A DNA stretch of 64,000 nucleotides from Lacibacter sp. H375 (GCF_037892425.1 NZ_JBBKTT010000001.1:2108001-2172000), one strand, 5' to 3'. Counted from the first letter of the stretch, positions 7,935 through 17,649 are shown. Made by a program: numbers and translations. Notes: generated by a model not told the origin, from the letters alone.

Positions 7935-9332
7935 ATGAAACTTTCATTTCACGGAGCTGCACGTTGTGTTACAGGCAGCAAACATATACTTACAGTAAAC
8001 GGTAAACGATTATTGCTCGACTGTGGTTTGTTTCAAGGTATGGGTAAAGATACCGATGCCTTGAATCGGCATTGGGGTTTTGATCCGGCCCAGATCGATT
8101 ATATGATCCTGAGTCATGCACATATTGATCATAGTGGTTTGATTCCGAAGTTATGTAAAGATGGGTACAGAGGCGATATTCATTGTACAGATGCTACTGC
8201 ATCACTTACCACCGTTTTATTAGAAGATAGCGCAGAGATACAGGAAGATGAAGTGAAATATGAGAACAAGCGCCGGGCCGCAACCAATATGCCTTACCTG
8301 CAACCATTGTACACCATTGAAGATGCAAAGGCTGCACTTGACCGTTTTGTTCAACATGAGTATGGCCAATGGTTTAAAGTAGCCGATGGCATTGAAGCAA
8401 TGTTCACCGATGCCGGTCATATTATCGGCAGTGCATGCGTGCATTTACGGGTTACAGAAAACGGCAAAACAAAGACACTTACTTTTTCGGGTGATATTGG
8501 CCGTTACCGTGATGTGATCTTAAAATCTCCACAAGAGTTTCCACAGGCTGATATCATTATTATGGAATCAACTTATGGGAACAGTTTACATGATAATGCT
8601 GTTTCAACTCCTGATCAGTTATTGCAATGGATAGAAAAAGCATGTTTGCAAAAAAGAGGAAAGCTTATTGTTCCTGCATTTAGCGTGGGGCGCACACAGG
8701 AGCTGCTGTACGATCTTAATCAGCTGGAACTTGAACGCCGCTTGCCCGAGCTTGAGTATTTTGTAGATAGTCCATTGAGTATGGAAGCTACACAGATCGT
8801 AAAAAGCTATCCGGAATATTTTAATAAACGCATTCAAAAAGTATTGCAAACCGATAATGATCCGTTTGGTTTTAAAGGATTGAAGTTTGTAAAGACAGTA
8901 GATGAATCAAAATTATTAAACTTCAAAAGCGGTCCATATGTAGTCATCAGCGCAAGTGGCATGGCTGATGCTGGGAGAGTAAAACACCATATCAACAATG
9001 CAATTGAGAACAGCCGCAATACCATTCTGCTTACCGGTTATTGCGAACCACGTTCTTTAGGTGGAAAGCTTCTCGAAGGTCGCAAAGAGGTAAAAATATT
9101 TGGGGTAGAAAAGGAAGTGCATGCGGAGATAGGTCAAATCCGCAGCATGAGTGCGCATGGCGATTATGAAGATATGAGTCAGTGGCTCGCTTGCCAGGAT
9201 CCAAAGTTGGTAGATAAGTTATTTATTGTTCATGGTGAGTTTGAAGTGCAACAGGCGTTTCAACAACGGTTGATGCGAAAAGGATTTACAGATGTTGTAA
9301 TTCCGGAATTGCATTTTGAAATAGGGATATAA
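7935..9332 (+). CDS. Beta-CASP metallo-beta-lactamase-fold ribonuclease-like protein
   Basis: A 465-residue two-domain protein: metallo-beta-lactamase fold with HAHIDHSG (HxHxDH motif), the later ligands around GHIIGSA and FSGDIGR, then a beta-CASP domain (VPAFSVGRTQELLYDL, SASGMADAGRVKHH) and a C-terminal RMMBL segment with SAHGDYEDM. This architecture matches bacterial Ysh1/CPSF73-like proteins, most of which process RNA; a role in RNA turnover is inferred, not shown. The start ATG follows an AT-rich repeat. All canonical metal-binding motifs are present. Confidence 0.9.
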   Translation: MKLSFHGAARCVTGSKHILTVNGKRLLLDCGLFQGMGKDTDALNRHWGFDPAQIDYMILSHAHIDHSGLIPKLCKDGYRGDIHCTDATASLTTVLLEDSAEIQEDEVKYENKRRAATNMPYLQPLYTIEDAKAALDRFVQHEYGQWFKVADGIEAMFTDAGHIIGSACVHLRVTENGKTKTLTFSGDIGRYRDVILKSPQEFPQADIIIMESTYGNSLHDNAVSTPDQLLQWIEKACLQKRGKLIVPAFSVGRTQELLYDLNQLELERRLPELEYFVDSPLSMEATQIVKSYPEYFNKRIQKVLQTDNDPFGFKGLKFVKTVDESKLLNFKSGPYVVISASGMADAGRVKHHINNAIENSRNTILLTGYCEPRSLGGKLLEGRKEVKIFGVEKEVHAEIGQIRSMSAHGDYEDMSQWLACQDPKLVDKLFIVHGEFEVQQAFQQRLMRKGFTDVVIPELHFEIGI

Positions 9333-9358
9333 AAAAGCCCTCCGTTTTCCGGAGGGCA
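9331..9358 (-). terminator. Terminator oriented for minus-strand transcripts
   Basis: Stem GCCCTCCG/CGGAGGGC with a TTTTC loop. The six-A run on its left becomes a T-run on the minus strand, whereas the plus-strand side lacks T. It fits the end of the minus-strand transcript from the 9.45-11.0 kb genes. Confidence 0.65.
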
Positions 9359-9418
9359 CCGTCAGGAAAAACCCGATGCGGATTTGGGTTTGGGTAAACT
9401 TCACTTCTAATGTGGATG

Positions 9419-9707
9419 GGTTAGCAACAATTCTTTCCGTACCAAGAGACCAGCTAATATTTTTTATCGAATGATTCTTTTTGATTCTTTACGTAAACAG
9501 GCTGCAGTTGTGTAAAACCAAATGAAGGGAATTTCACTTTAATAGGTTTGAAAAGATCTGTAAGTATTTTGATCATGTATTCCATTTGTGGTTCTTTTAA
9601 GTTTGTTTAAGGTGCAGTTGGTTAGCAACTTGCTTTGTCCGTAAAAATAATCAGGTTAATATGTCAGTTATCAAATGTGGATTGAGTAATGTGTAAAGGT
9701 TAGCAAC
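9419..9707. repeat. Three dispersed copies of GGTTAGCAAC in the minus-strand intergenic region
   Basis: GGTTAGCAAC occurs at 9419-9428, 9620-9629 and 9698-9707, each followed by a similar T-rich tail (such as TTGCTTTGTCC). The copies flank a possible 43-codon gene. No function is known; they could be regulator sites or repeat remnants. Confidence 0.5.
9454..9585 (-). CDS. Possible 43-residue small protein
   Basis: A minus-strand ATG-to-TAG frame of 43 residues beginning MEYMIKILTDLFKPIK and ending in a lysine-rich tail. The upstream minus-strand sequence reads GAACCACAA before the ATG, an A-rich context like other starts here, and a minus-oriented terminator lies about 100 bases beyond the stop. 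It sits downstream of the T9SS cargo gene on the same strand. I recognise no family; it may be a real small peptide or chance. Otherwise the 9333-9750 stretch holds only repeats and that terminator. Confidence 0.35.
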   Translation of the reverse strand: MEYMIKILTDLFKPIKVKFPSFGFTQLQPVYVKNQKESFDKKY

Positions 9708-9750
9708 AGTGTTTGTCAGGCCAGCAACATATAGTCTTTACCGGAACCGG

Positions 9751-10983
9751 TTATTGTTTAATAAATTTCGAAGTGCTGACGATTGTACCGTTATTTACTT
9801 TCAGGATGTAGTTGCCGGTATTTAATCGTTGCACATTCAATTGTTGTACTTGTGCCGCTTCTTTGTTTTGATAACGTTGCACCAAAACTCCTGTGCTGTT
9901 ATAAATTTCATAAGTTACCATTTTCTCCTGCCAGTCATTCGGGATCATTACACGCACTTCATTTGTTGCAGGGTTAGGGAAGGTGCTGATCTTAACTTTA
10001 TGTCCTTCTGTTAAACGCACCATTCGTGTTTCTGAATAAGATGACTTGCCATCTACATCCACCATTTTCAATCGATAGTAGACTGCTTTGTCAGTGCTGT
10101 TCTGCAGGTCGTCTTTGTATTTGAAATTGTTTTCTGATGATGTTGTTTCAGGAGCAAATACAATGGCTGCTTCTTTAAAACTTCTTGCATCAACACTCTT
10201 TTCAACTACAAAGTGACTGAAGTTGTAGTGATTGGTTGTTGACCAGCTCAACAATGCATTCCTATCCTGAAGATTAGCCTGGAAACTAAGTAATGAAACG
10301 GGCAATGTAGAAGGCAGTGTAAAGTTGTTGAAATATAAACTGTATTGTCTTGAAGCATGTGAACCCGTTTCTGAATTTGCACCGAACTTTACTTCAAATG
10401 TAGATATGTTTAAGCCGGCAACCTGGAACATTACCTCTGTAGCACTTGTGCTGATTCCGCCAATCTCAACACCGGCAGTATTGTGAGCAATTACCCGGTT
10501 GATGTTGTTTTGAAGGGCAATATGCGGAGTTGCATTCATCAAAGCAGATACGCCACCGTTCATATTCAATTCGGCAAATTCTTTCATTTGATTGCTGCCG
10601 TCAATATCAAGTATCATGGCGTTCATGGTTGGGAATAAAAAGGGCTGGCCGGTTATTGAATGAACAAACTGAAAGGTGAATGTTACATAAGATTCGTTTT
10701 TGCCACCCGACTTGATCAGTGGCTGAAAACCTCCATCATACCCAAATCCGTTCTCGTCCATGTGTAGAATTGTACTGCCGTTTTCAATGTGGCTAATTGT
10801 AACAAATGCATTCGCAAACGGAGCCACGTTGTCATAACGGTAAACAGCACCCTGCTGTAAATCAGTACCACTAACGAGTTGAGGATTATTAAAATAAATC
10901 TGGGAAAAACCTGCTTGTGAGTTTAAAAGCAGGACAAGTACAAGCACGAAGGCTCTTTTTGATGTTGGGTAGAGGTACGTCAT
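9751..10983 (-). CDS. Secreted protein with type IX secretion sorting domain
   Basis: A 410-residue exported protein with signal peptide (hydrophobic residues 11-27, cleavage near GFSQ). About residues 30-220 form a beta-rich domain I do not recognise. A fibronectin-III-like segment with LPVSLLSFQANLQDRNALLSWSTT precedes the C-terminal sorting domain (ISTFPNPATNEVRVMI ... LNTGNYILKVNNG ... KFIKQ), the hallmark of type A T9SS cargo. The protein is therefore expected on the cell surface or released. The ATG lies 50-90 bases from two direct repeats that could bind a regulator. Confidence 0.85.
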   Translation of the reverse strand: MTYLYPTSKRAFVLVLVLLLNSQAGFSQIYFNNPQLVSGTDLQQGAVYRYDNVAPFANAFVTISHIENGSTILHMDENGFGYDGGFQPLIKSGGKNESYVTFTFQFVHSITGQPFLFPTMNAMILDIDGSNQMKEFAELNMNGGVSALMNATPHIALQNNINRVIAHNTAGVEIGGISTSATEVMFQVAGLNISTFEVKFGANSETGSHASRQYSLYFNNFTLPSTLPVSLLSFQANLQDRNALLSWSTTNHYNFSHFVVEKSVDARSFKEAAIVFAPETTSSENNFKYKDDLQNSTDKAVYYRLKMVDVDGKSSYSETRMVRLTEGHKVKISTFPNPATNEVRVMIPNDWQEKMVTYEIYNSTGVLVQRYQNKEAAQVQQLNVQRLNTGNYILKVNNGTIVSTSKFIKQ

Positions 10984-11032
10984 TGTTGTTCTTTTTATAG
11001 GGTCGGAATCTGCTTGGCTAAAGAATCTTGCT

Positions 11033-11070
11033 ATTCGTCTTTCGGTAAACTATCAATTCGTCTAAGGGTA
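11033..11070 (-). promoter_or_regulatory. Candidate regulator site: two 15-bp direct repeats, 23-bp period
   Basis: ATTCGTCTTTCGGTA (11033-11047) and ATTCGTCTAAGGGTA (11056-11070) match at 12 of 15 positions and are spaced 23 bases apart, about two helical turns. They lie upstream of the T9SS cargo gene. This geometry is what LytTR-family response regulators use, but the factor is inferred only. The rest of 10984-11443 holds a small hairpin at 11274-11289 and no convincing gene. Confidence 0.4.
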
Positions 11071-11443
11071 TCTTCTTATCTGGAACAAAGTTGCACCGAG
11101 TTTTTAACATCAACAATAGTAGAACTACGAAGTAATTTTCGCAGTACTGGGAAATAGTAAAATTCGCAACAGAAAGGTATTGAAAATCAATACTTCGTTT
11201 AAAAAAACGAAACTCAGAAACACTGAAATATTTTTTTGAATTGGTTGAAATTGTACTCATTCAAACCCAAAACGCCGGTGTTAACCGGCATTTTCACGTC
11301 GTAAAAACAAAAATGGGGAGGTAAATATGCGGTTGAATTTTCAGTTGATGCAGTAAAATTGCAGGTTGTTTTTATGAGTTGACCGAGTACATGGTAAACC
11401 AGTTTAGTGAAGCTGATGTTGATGGCAAGCCATTGCGGGAAAC

Positions 11444-11466
11444 AAAAAACCCCGCAAAAAGCGGGG
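11444..11466 (-). terminator. Terminator of tRNA-Glu
   Basis: Stem CCCCGC/GCGGGG with a five-A loop; the A-run at 11444-11449 becomes a T-run on the minus strand. It begins five bases after the tRNA 3' end. Confidence 0.88.
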
Positions 11467-11470
11467 CTTG

Positions 11471-11542
11471 TACCACGTACGGGATTCGAACCCGTGATTC
11501 CTCCGTGAAAGGGAGGCGTCTTAACCCCTTGACCAACGCGGC
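11471..11542 (-). tRNA. tRNA-Glu (anticodon TTC)
   Basis: A 72-base cloverleaf on the minus strand: acceptor GCCGCGT/ACGTGGT, anticodon stem CCTCC/GGAGG around loop CTTTCAC (anticodon TTC), and T-arm with GGTTCGAATCC. CCA is not encoded. It has its own promoter and terminator, so it is a single-gene transcription unit. Confidence 0.95.
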
Positions 11543-11559
11543 GTTTATTTTTGGGAGTG

Positions 11560-11591
11560 CAAAGATAGGTTTGGGCTTATTACCTCCCAAA
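11560..11591 (-). promoter_or_regulatory. Promoter of tRNA-Glu
   Basis: On the minus strand, TTTG (11591-11588), a 20-base spacer and TATCTTTG (11567-11560) match the Bacteroidota -33/-7 consensus. The -7 box ends 17 bases before the mature tRNA 5' end. Confidence 0.75.
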
Positions 11592-11729
11592 CAATTTTCA
11601 AGAATTTATTCAAAACAAGGATACAAATCAGGAAAATAGAGCAAGGTGCTTTTCATCAGCCTGTATTTTACTGACAAGAATTATCTGTTGCGCAAGTAAA
11701 AACTAACAGGCTTTAATGGTTAATCTCAT

Positions 11730-11737
11730 TAACTTCG
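11730..11737 (+). promoter_or_regulatory. Candidate -7 element of gap
   Basis: TAACTTCG is a one-mismatch variant of TAnnTTTG, 33 bases before the gap ATG. The same octamer lies upstream of pgk (13635-13642). No -33 TTTG is seen. Confidence 0.4.
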
Positions 11738-11770
11738 CAGCGCATTTTTAACTACTAAACTATATTTCTC

Positions 11771-12781
11771 ATGAGCACAGTAAAAGTTGCGATTAATGGC
11801 TTCGGACGTATCGGCAGGTTGGTTTATCGCCAAATCTATAAAATGGAAGGAATTGATGTGGTGGCGATCAATGATCTTACTTCTCCAAAGGTATTAGGTC
11901 ACTTATTAAAGTATGATACAGCACAGGGCCGTTTTGATGCTGAAGTAAAGAGCACCGATAATTCGATTATTGTTAATGGCGACGAGATCAAGATTTATGC
12001 TCAGAAAGATCCTGCACAAATTCCCTGGGGATCACATAATGTAGACGTTGTGCTTGAGTGTACAGGTTTCTTTGCTGATAAAGCAAAAGCTGAAGGTCAC
12101 ATTACAGCAGGTGCTAAGAAAGTGGTGATTAGTGCACCGGCAACTGGCGATCTTAAAACAATTGTATTTAATGTTAACCATAATATCCTCGATGGCAGCG
12201 AAACAGTGATCAGCTGTGCAAGCTGTACAACAAACTGTTTGGCTCCAATGGCACAGGTGCTTGAAGAGAAATACAATATTGTGAATGGCTTAATGACAAC
12301 TGTACACGCATACACAAACGATCAGAACACACAAGATGCTCCTCATCCAAAAGGTGACTTGCGTCGTGCACGTGCAGCGGCTCAGAACATTGTTCCTAAC
12401 AGCACAGGTGCTGCAAAGGCAATTGGCCTGGTATTACCAAGCTTAAAAGGAAAGCTCGATGGTAGTGCACAACGTGTACCAACACTCACCGGTTCATTAA
12501 CAGAAGTGACTGCTATCTTAAGCAAGAAAGTAACTGTTGAAGAAGTAAATGCCGCTATGAAAGCCGCATCAAACGAAAGCTTCGGTTATACAGAAGATGA
12601 AATTGTGAGCAGCGATATTATTGGTATCAGCTACGGTTCTTTGTTTGATGCAACGCAAACAAGAGTTCAGAATGTAGGTGATTCTCAATTGGTACGTGTA
12701 GTTAGCTGGTATGACAACGAAATGAGTTATGTGAGCCAGTTGGTGCGTACACTTCACTATTTTGCTAAACTTATCAAGTAA
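11771..12781 (+). CDS. gap: Glyceraldehyde-3-phosphate dehydrogenase, type I
   Basis: Oxidises glyceraldehyde 3-phosphate to 1,3-bisphosphoglycerate with NAD in glycolysis. The 336-residue length is typical. Visible are the Rossmann start [14 protein letters not shown], the catalytic cysteine motif [10 protein letters not shown], the catalytic histidine region [12 protein letters not shown] and the C-terminal [13 protein letters not shown]. It lies upstream of a lipoprotein gene and pgk, the enzyme for the next glycolytic step. The ATG is the only plausible start, with an A-rich upstream region and no Shine-Dalgarno site. Confidence 0.98.
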   Translation: MSTVKVAINGFGRIGRLVYRQIYKMEGIDVVAINDLTSPKVLGHLLKYDTAQGRFDAEVKSTDNSIIVNGDEIKIYAQKDPAQIPWGSHNVDVVLECTGFFADKAKAEGHITAGAKKVVISAPATGDLKTIVFNVNHNILDGSETVISCASCTTNCLAPMAQVLEEKYNIVNGLMTTVHAYTNDQNTQDAPHPKGDLRRARAAAQNIVPNSTGAAKAIGLVLPSLKGKLDGSAQRVPTLTGSLTEVTAILSKKVTVEEVNAAMKAASNESFGYTEDEIVSSDIIGISYGSLFDATQTRVQNVGDSQLVRVVSWYDNEMSYVSQLVRTLHYFAKLIK

Positions 12782-12788
12782 GATTTTT

Positions 12789-13601
12789 GTGAATACAAAA
12801 CTGTTAAAGGGATATTTCGTTTGGAGTATCCCTTTTTTATTCCTTGCCTGCAACAGCGGTAACGGCACTGCAAAGTTGCTGCCTCCTGACCCGAAGAACA
12901 GCGAGTGGTATGTGCAAAAAGAAAAAGATGAAGATGACAGTGGCAACAAACTTGGTTTGTATGCCCTTCGTTTTTATCCCAATGGCAACTACACACTTTG
13001 TGCAGATCTTTTGTTTGAACAAGGTAAGTGGTCATTTGATGCACAGAAAAAATTATTGGTGCTTGATCCTGAAATTGGCGACACAACAATTAAGGAGCGA
13101 TACCTTATTGATCAATCTCTACCAAAAGGAAAAGCACAATTCAGTTTTTACAGCGCATACCCGGTTGATAAAGCCAATCCTGATGAATTGGTAAAAGTTT
13201 TGGCCGTAACAAACAGCTCCAAAAACGATCCATTCAACAAGGAAATGCATAGTTGGCGGAACAGACCAACTCAGCAAGAAAATGATGTGCAGCTAAAACA
13301 ACGTGTTGTTGCTTACCTGCAATTTTTATTGGCATTTTATCAGCATGCAAAAGATAATAACCTGGAAAATCCGGGAGGTACCTGGTATCCGCAGCCCATT
13401 AAATTCTACAGCAATAAAGTGAGCATGGCTTACGAGAATGAACTGGGCGATTGGTACACTTGTTTTTTCAGCAAAGAAGATGCTGTGAAAGGTTATCAAC
13501 TCATCAGCGGTGCATTGATGAAAGCAAAGATCGAAGGAGAAAATGATGTGAGCCGTAACATTCATTGCGTTGAACAACTATTGGCAGCAGTGCAGAAATA
13601 A
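12789..13601 (+). CDS. Predicted lipoprotein between gap and pgk, function unknown
   Basis: A 270-residue product if translation begins at the GTG at 12789, seven bases after the gap stop. The N-terminus MNTKLLKGYFVWSIPFLFLAC is a lipoprotein signal with the lipidated Cys at 21. The mature part starts with a lipocalin-like segment (GLYALRFYPNGNYTLCADLLFEQGKWSFD), a common layout in Bacteroidota lipoproteins, then an uncharacterised C-terminal half rich in aromatic residues. A longer frame starts at a TTG inside gap. Close spacing suggests cotranscription with gap, but no functional link is evident. Confidence 0.75.
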   Translation: MNTKLLKGYFVWSIPFLFLACNSGNGTAKLLPPDPKNSEWYVQKEKDEDDSGNKLGLYALRFYPNGNYTLCADLLFEQGKWSFDAQKKLLVLDPEIGDTTIKERYLIDQSLPKGKAQFSFYSAYPVDKANPDELVKVLAVTNSSKNDPFNKEMHSWRNRPTQQENDVQLKQRVVAYLQFLLAFYQHAKDNNLENPGGTWYPQPIKFYSNKVSMAYENELGDWYTCFFSKEDAVKGYQLISGALMKAKIEGENDVSRNIHCVEQLLAAVQK

Positions 13602-13634
13602 TCATGAACTGAATTATTTTTCTGCGCCAGCCTG

Positions 13635-13642
13635 TAACTTCG
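13635..13642 (+). promoter_or_regulatory. Candidate -7 element of pgk
   Basis: TAACTTCG, identical to the octamer before gap, lies 37 bases before the pgk ATG. No -33 box is seen. Confidence 0.4.
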
Positions 13643-13679
13643 TTTTACACTTAAACTATTGAACCAAACCATAATAATT

Positions 13680-14882
<1,203 letters not shown>

Positions 14883-14911
14883 TCATCTCAACCGATAAAA
14901 AAAAGAACGTC

Positions 14912-14944
14912 AGGGTGTCAGCTTTACAAGCTCGGCACCCTTTG
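14912..14944 (+). terminator. Terminator of pgk
   Basis: A 13-bp bulged stem (AGGGTGTCAGCTT with AAGCT/GGCACCCT) ends in TTTGTG, 30 bases after the pgk stop. Confidence 0.6.
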
Positions 14945-15094
14945 TGTTATGTAAAAATCATCTTGACAAGTAAAATGTTTCGTTTAAATTTAATGAGAAA
15001 TGCATTGTCGATCCCGCCAGTATTTTATCTGCTATCTGTAACAAACAGAAAAAGTAACACACTTATTAGTCAATTAAAACAAAAATAAACACAC

Positions 15095-15685
15095 ATGAAA
15101 CCCGGACGCATCATTACCATTGTTGTAGCTGTTCTTTTAGCCTTTATACTTTTTAGAGGTTGCAGCGGTTATAATGGCTTGGTAAAGCAGGATGAAGTTG
15201 TAAAAAATGCGTGGAATAATGTTCAGACAGAATATCAAAATCGAGCTGATCTTGTTCCAAATCTTGTTAATACAGTAAAAGGAGCCGCTAATTTTGAACA
15301 GGAGACTCTGACAAAAGTAATTGAGGCGAGATCAAAAGCGACGTCTATCCAATTAAAAGCGGAAGATTTAACTCCAGAAAACTTGGCAAAGTTTGAACAA
15401 GCCCAATCTGAGCTGTCAGGTGCTTTAAGCAGGCTGCTTGTTACCGTAGAAAAATATCCTGATTTGAAAGCTGTGGCTGGATTCCAGCAATTGCAAGGTC
15501 AATTGGAGCAAATTGAAAATAACATTAAAAACTCTCGCAAAACATTCAATGAGGCAATTAACGGCTACAATGTTATGGTACGTTCTTTTCCAATGAATCT
15601 TTTTGCGGGGATGTTTGGGTTCAAAGCCAAAGAAGGATTCAAGGCTGCTGAAGGAACAGATAAAGCACCTGAGGTAAAATTCTAA
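15095..15685 (+). CDS. LemA family protein (first copy)
   Basis: A 196-residue protein with one N-terminal membrane helix (about residues 5-20) and a long helical body. The family signature QDEVVKNAWNNVQTEYQNRADLVPNLVNTVKGAA and the later YPDLKAVAGFQQLQGQLEQIENNI and FNEAINGYNVMVRSFPMNLFA are all present. LemA proteins are membrane-anchored helical-bundle proteins of unclear biochemical role that often sit beside TPM-domain genes, exactly as here. The second copy follows after 16 bases. Confidence 0.93.
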   Translation: MKPGRIITIVVAVLLAFILFRGCSGYNGLVKQDEVVKNAWNNVQTEYQNRADLVPNLVNTVKGAANFEQETLTKVIEARSKATSIQLKAEDLTPENLAKFEQAQSELSGALSRLLVTVEKYPDLKAVAGFQQLQGQLEQIENNIKNSRKTFNEAINGYNVMVRSFPMNLFAGMFGFKAKEGFKAAEGTDKAPEVKF

Positions 15686-15701
15686 CTATATATTTAGAAT
15701 A

Positions 15702-16277
15702 ATGTCTAAAAAATATATTGTTGCGCTTATTGCTGTTATCGCTATTGTTATTTATTTTATTATTACTTATAACAATTTGGTAAGAAGAGATGAAGGTGTT
15801 AAGCTGATGTGGAATGAGATGCAAAATAATTATCAACGAAGGGCTGACCTTGTACCATCTTTAGTTGCAGTTGTCCAAGGTTCTGCTGCGTTTGAAAAAA
15901 AAATACTTGAAGAGATAGCGCAGAAAAGATCCGCAGCGGTTTCAAATCTTAACAAAGGCCTGAGTTATTCAAATTATAATTCTCAGGAGAAAACGCAGGC
16001 TGAGTTAGCAAATTCAATGAACCGATTAATTGCAGTAGTCGAAGATTATCCTGATTTAAAGTCTACAGAAGCATTCGTAGGTTTGCAAACCCAACTTGAA
16101 GGCACAGAGAGAAGAATAAAAATTGCAAGAAAAGATTTTAATGAAACGATTAATCTATATAATCAATCAGTAAGGCAATTTCCTTCGAGTCTTGTCGCAA
16201 ATCTCTTTGGCTTTAAGGCAAAAGAAGGTTTTGCAGCAGAACCTGGCAGCGATAACGCACCCGAAGTAAAATTCTGA
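15702..16277 (+). CDS. LemA family protein (second copy)
   Basis: A 191-residue paralogue of the preceding gene with the same plan: membrane helix at about residues 4-21, RRDEGVKLMWNEMQNNYQRRADLVPSL, then YPDLKSTEAFVGLQTQLEGTE and FNETINLYNQSVRQFPSSLVANLFGFKAKEGF. Both copies end in the same tail (FGFKAKEGF ... APEVKF), so they arose by tandem duplication and that tail is conserved. The TPM-domain gene begins 10 bases after the stop, pointing to one operon. Confidence 0.93.
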   Translation: MSKKYIVALIAVIAIVIYFIITYNNLVRRDEGVKLMWNEMQNNYQRRADLVPSLVAVVQGSAAFEKKILEEIAQKRSAAVSNLNKGLSYSNYNSQEKTQAELANSMNRLIAVVEDYPDLKSTEAFVGLQTQLEGTERRIKIARKDFNETINLYNQSVRQFPSSLVANLFGFKAKEGFAAEPGSDNAPEVKF

Positions 16278-16287
16278 CAAACAACAA

Positions 16288-16749
16288 ATGGGTATCTTTT
16301 CATTCCTTACCAAACAGAAAGACTGGTTTACGCCGGACGAGCATGAAGCGGTTGTTAATGCAATCCGTGCATCGGAGAAGCGTACATCAGGTGAGATACG
16401 TGTGTTCATTGAAAGCCGTTGCAGTTATGTTGATCCGGTTGATCGTGCAGTGGAAGTTTTCTTTGGTTTGAAAATGGAGCAAACAGAAGACCGCAACGGT
16501 GTGTTGCTGTACATTGCCATGAAAGATCATCAGCTGGCTGTGTTTGGCGATAAAGGCATTCACGAAAAAGTTGGCACTTCTTTCTGGAACAATGAAGTAA
16601 AGCAAATGCTTTCTTCATTTGGTAAACAGAATTATGCGGAAGGAATTGTAAAGATCATTACTGATATAGGTGATGCACTGGTTACACATTTTCCTTATGA
16701 AAACGAAGACAGGAACGAATTACCCGACGACATCGTTTTTGGACGATGA
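16288..16749 (+). CDS. TPM-domain protein (TLP18.3/Psb32/MOLO-1 type), short form
   Basis: A 153-residue protein carrying a single TPM domain (AVVNAIRASEKRTSGEIRVFIESRC ... ALYIAMKDHQLAVFGDKGIHEKVG-like core) without a signal peptide. TPM domains occur in chloroplast thylakoid proteins and in bacterial envelope proteins next to LemA; some have phosphatase activity in plants, but the bacterial role is unresolved. It overlaps the next gene by ATGA (16746-16749), so the two are translationally coupled. Confidence 0.87.
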   Translation: MGIFSFLTKQKDWFTPDEHEAVVNAIRASEKRTSGEIRVFIESRCSYVDPVDRAVEVFFGLKMEQTEDRNGVLLYIAMKDHQLAVFGDKGIHEKVGTSFWNNEVKQMLSSFGKQNYAEGIVKIITDIGDALVTHFPYENEDRNELPDDIVFGR

Positions 16750-17570
16750 TAAATTACATGAAATCTATTCAATCAACCATACTTTCTTTTTTATTCCTTG
16801 TGCTGGCCTTAGCAGGTCGTACACAGGGAATTGAAAAGTATATTCCGCCTGTTCCAAACCCGGCCCGGCTGGTGAATGATTACCTGGATAAACTTACCCC
16901 CGAACAGGAAGAAGCGCTTGAACGCAAGCTTGTTGCTTACGACGACAGTACATCAAACCAGATCGTTATTGTAACGATTGGTGACATTGGTGACTATGAC
17001 ATTGGAGATTTTGCGGTTGCACTTGGCCGTAAGTGGGGCGTGGGAGGTAAAGAGTTTAACAATGGTTTGATCATTGTAGTGCTGGAAGATAAAGAACGTG
17101 GTAAACGAAAAGTATGGATTGCTACTGGCTACGGCCTTGAAGGAGCTATACCTGATATAACAACAAAGAAGATCATTGAAGCTGATATTGTTCCCAACTT
17201 TAAAGCCAATGATATTTATCGTGGATTAGATGAAGGTACCAGCGACCTTATGCGTGCAGCAGCAGGAGAATACAAAGCACCAGCCGGTTACAGTAACCGG
17301 AAAAAAGGAAAAGGTGGTGGCAGTATTCCTGTTGCAGCTATCATTTTCATTGTTATCATGATCATTATTTCCAACATCAATAAAAGAGGTGGCGGTGGTA
17401 TGATGAGCCGCAGAGGTTACCGTAAGTTTGACAATACGCCACCCATCTGGTGGTTACCTTCAGGCGGATCCGGTGGAGGCGGCTGGGGCGGTGGTGGCAG
17501 CAGCGGAGGAGGCTTTGGTGGTTTTGGCGGAGGTAGTTTTGGTGGCGGTGGAGCAGGGGGTGATTGGTAA
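16746..17570 (+). CDS. TPM-domain membrane protein with glycine-rich tail
   Basis: A 274-residue protein with a signal peptide (about residues 9-27), a periplasmic TPM domain at about 35-180 (VNDYLDKLTPEQEEALERKL, GVGGKEFNNGLIIVVLEDKERGKRKVWIATGYGLEGAIPD), a membrane segment near 197-212 (IPVAAIIFIVIMIIIS) and a tail of about 45 residues dominated by glycine and serine. This is the usual YgcG-like layout. The start overlaps the previous stop; an internal ATG at 16758 is an alternative. It ends the LemA-LemA-TPM-TPM operon before a clear terminator. Confidence 0.9.
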   Translation: MINYMKSIQSTILSFLFLVLALAGRTQGIEKYIPPVPNPARLVNDYLDKLTPEQEEALERKLVAYDDSTSNQIVIVTIGDIGDYDIGDFAVALGRKWGVGGKEFNNGLIIVVLEDKERGKRKVWIATGYGLEGAIPDITTKKIIEADIVPNFKANDIYRGLDEGTSDLMRAAAGEYKAPAGYSNRKKGKGGGSIPVAAIIFIVIMIIISNINKRGGGGMMSRRGYRKFDNTPPIWWLPSGGSGGGGWGGGGSSGGGFGGFGGGSFGGGGAGGDW

Positions 17571-17597
17571 ATGGTTACGCTATTAAATGATAGATGG

Positions 17598-17621
17598 GCC
17601 GCCTTAACTGGCGGCTTTTTT
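17598..17621 (+). terminator. Terminator of the LemA/TPM operon
   Basis: Stem GCCGCC/GGCGGC, six-base loop TTAACT, then six T, 28 bases after the operon's last stop codon. Confidence 0.9.
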
Positions 17622-17649
17622 ATGGCTTAAAAATTGAGTGTATGAAAGC

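Noticed and set aside
9337-9357. Plus-strand terminator for the metallo-beta-lactamase gene
   Set aside because: The stem lacks a T-run on the plus strand; its T-run is on the minus strand, so it was assigned there.
11018-11260. 80-codon minus-strand frame beginning MSTISTNSKKYF
   Set aside because: Composition looks random, its 3' part overlaps the candidate regulator repeats and no family is recognisable.
11379-11639. 86-codon plus-strand frame
   Set aside because: It runs antisense through tRNA-Glu and its terminator, which explains the open frame.
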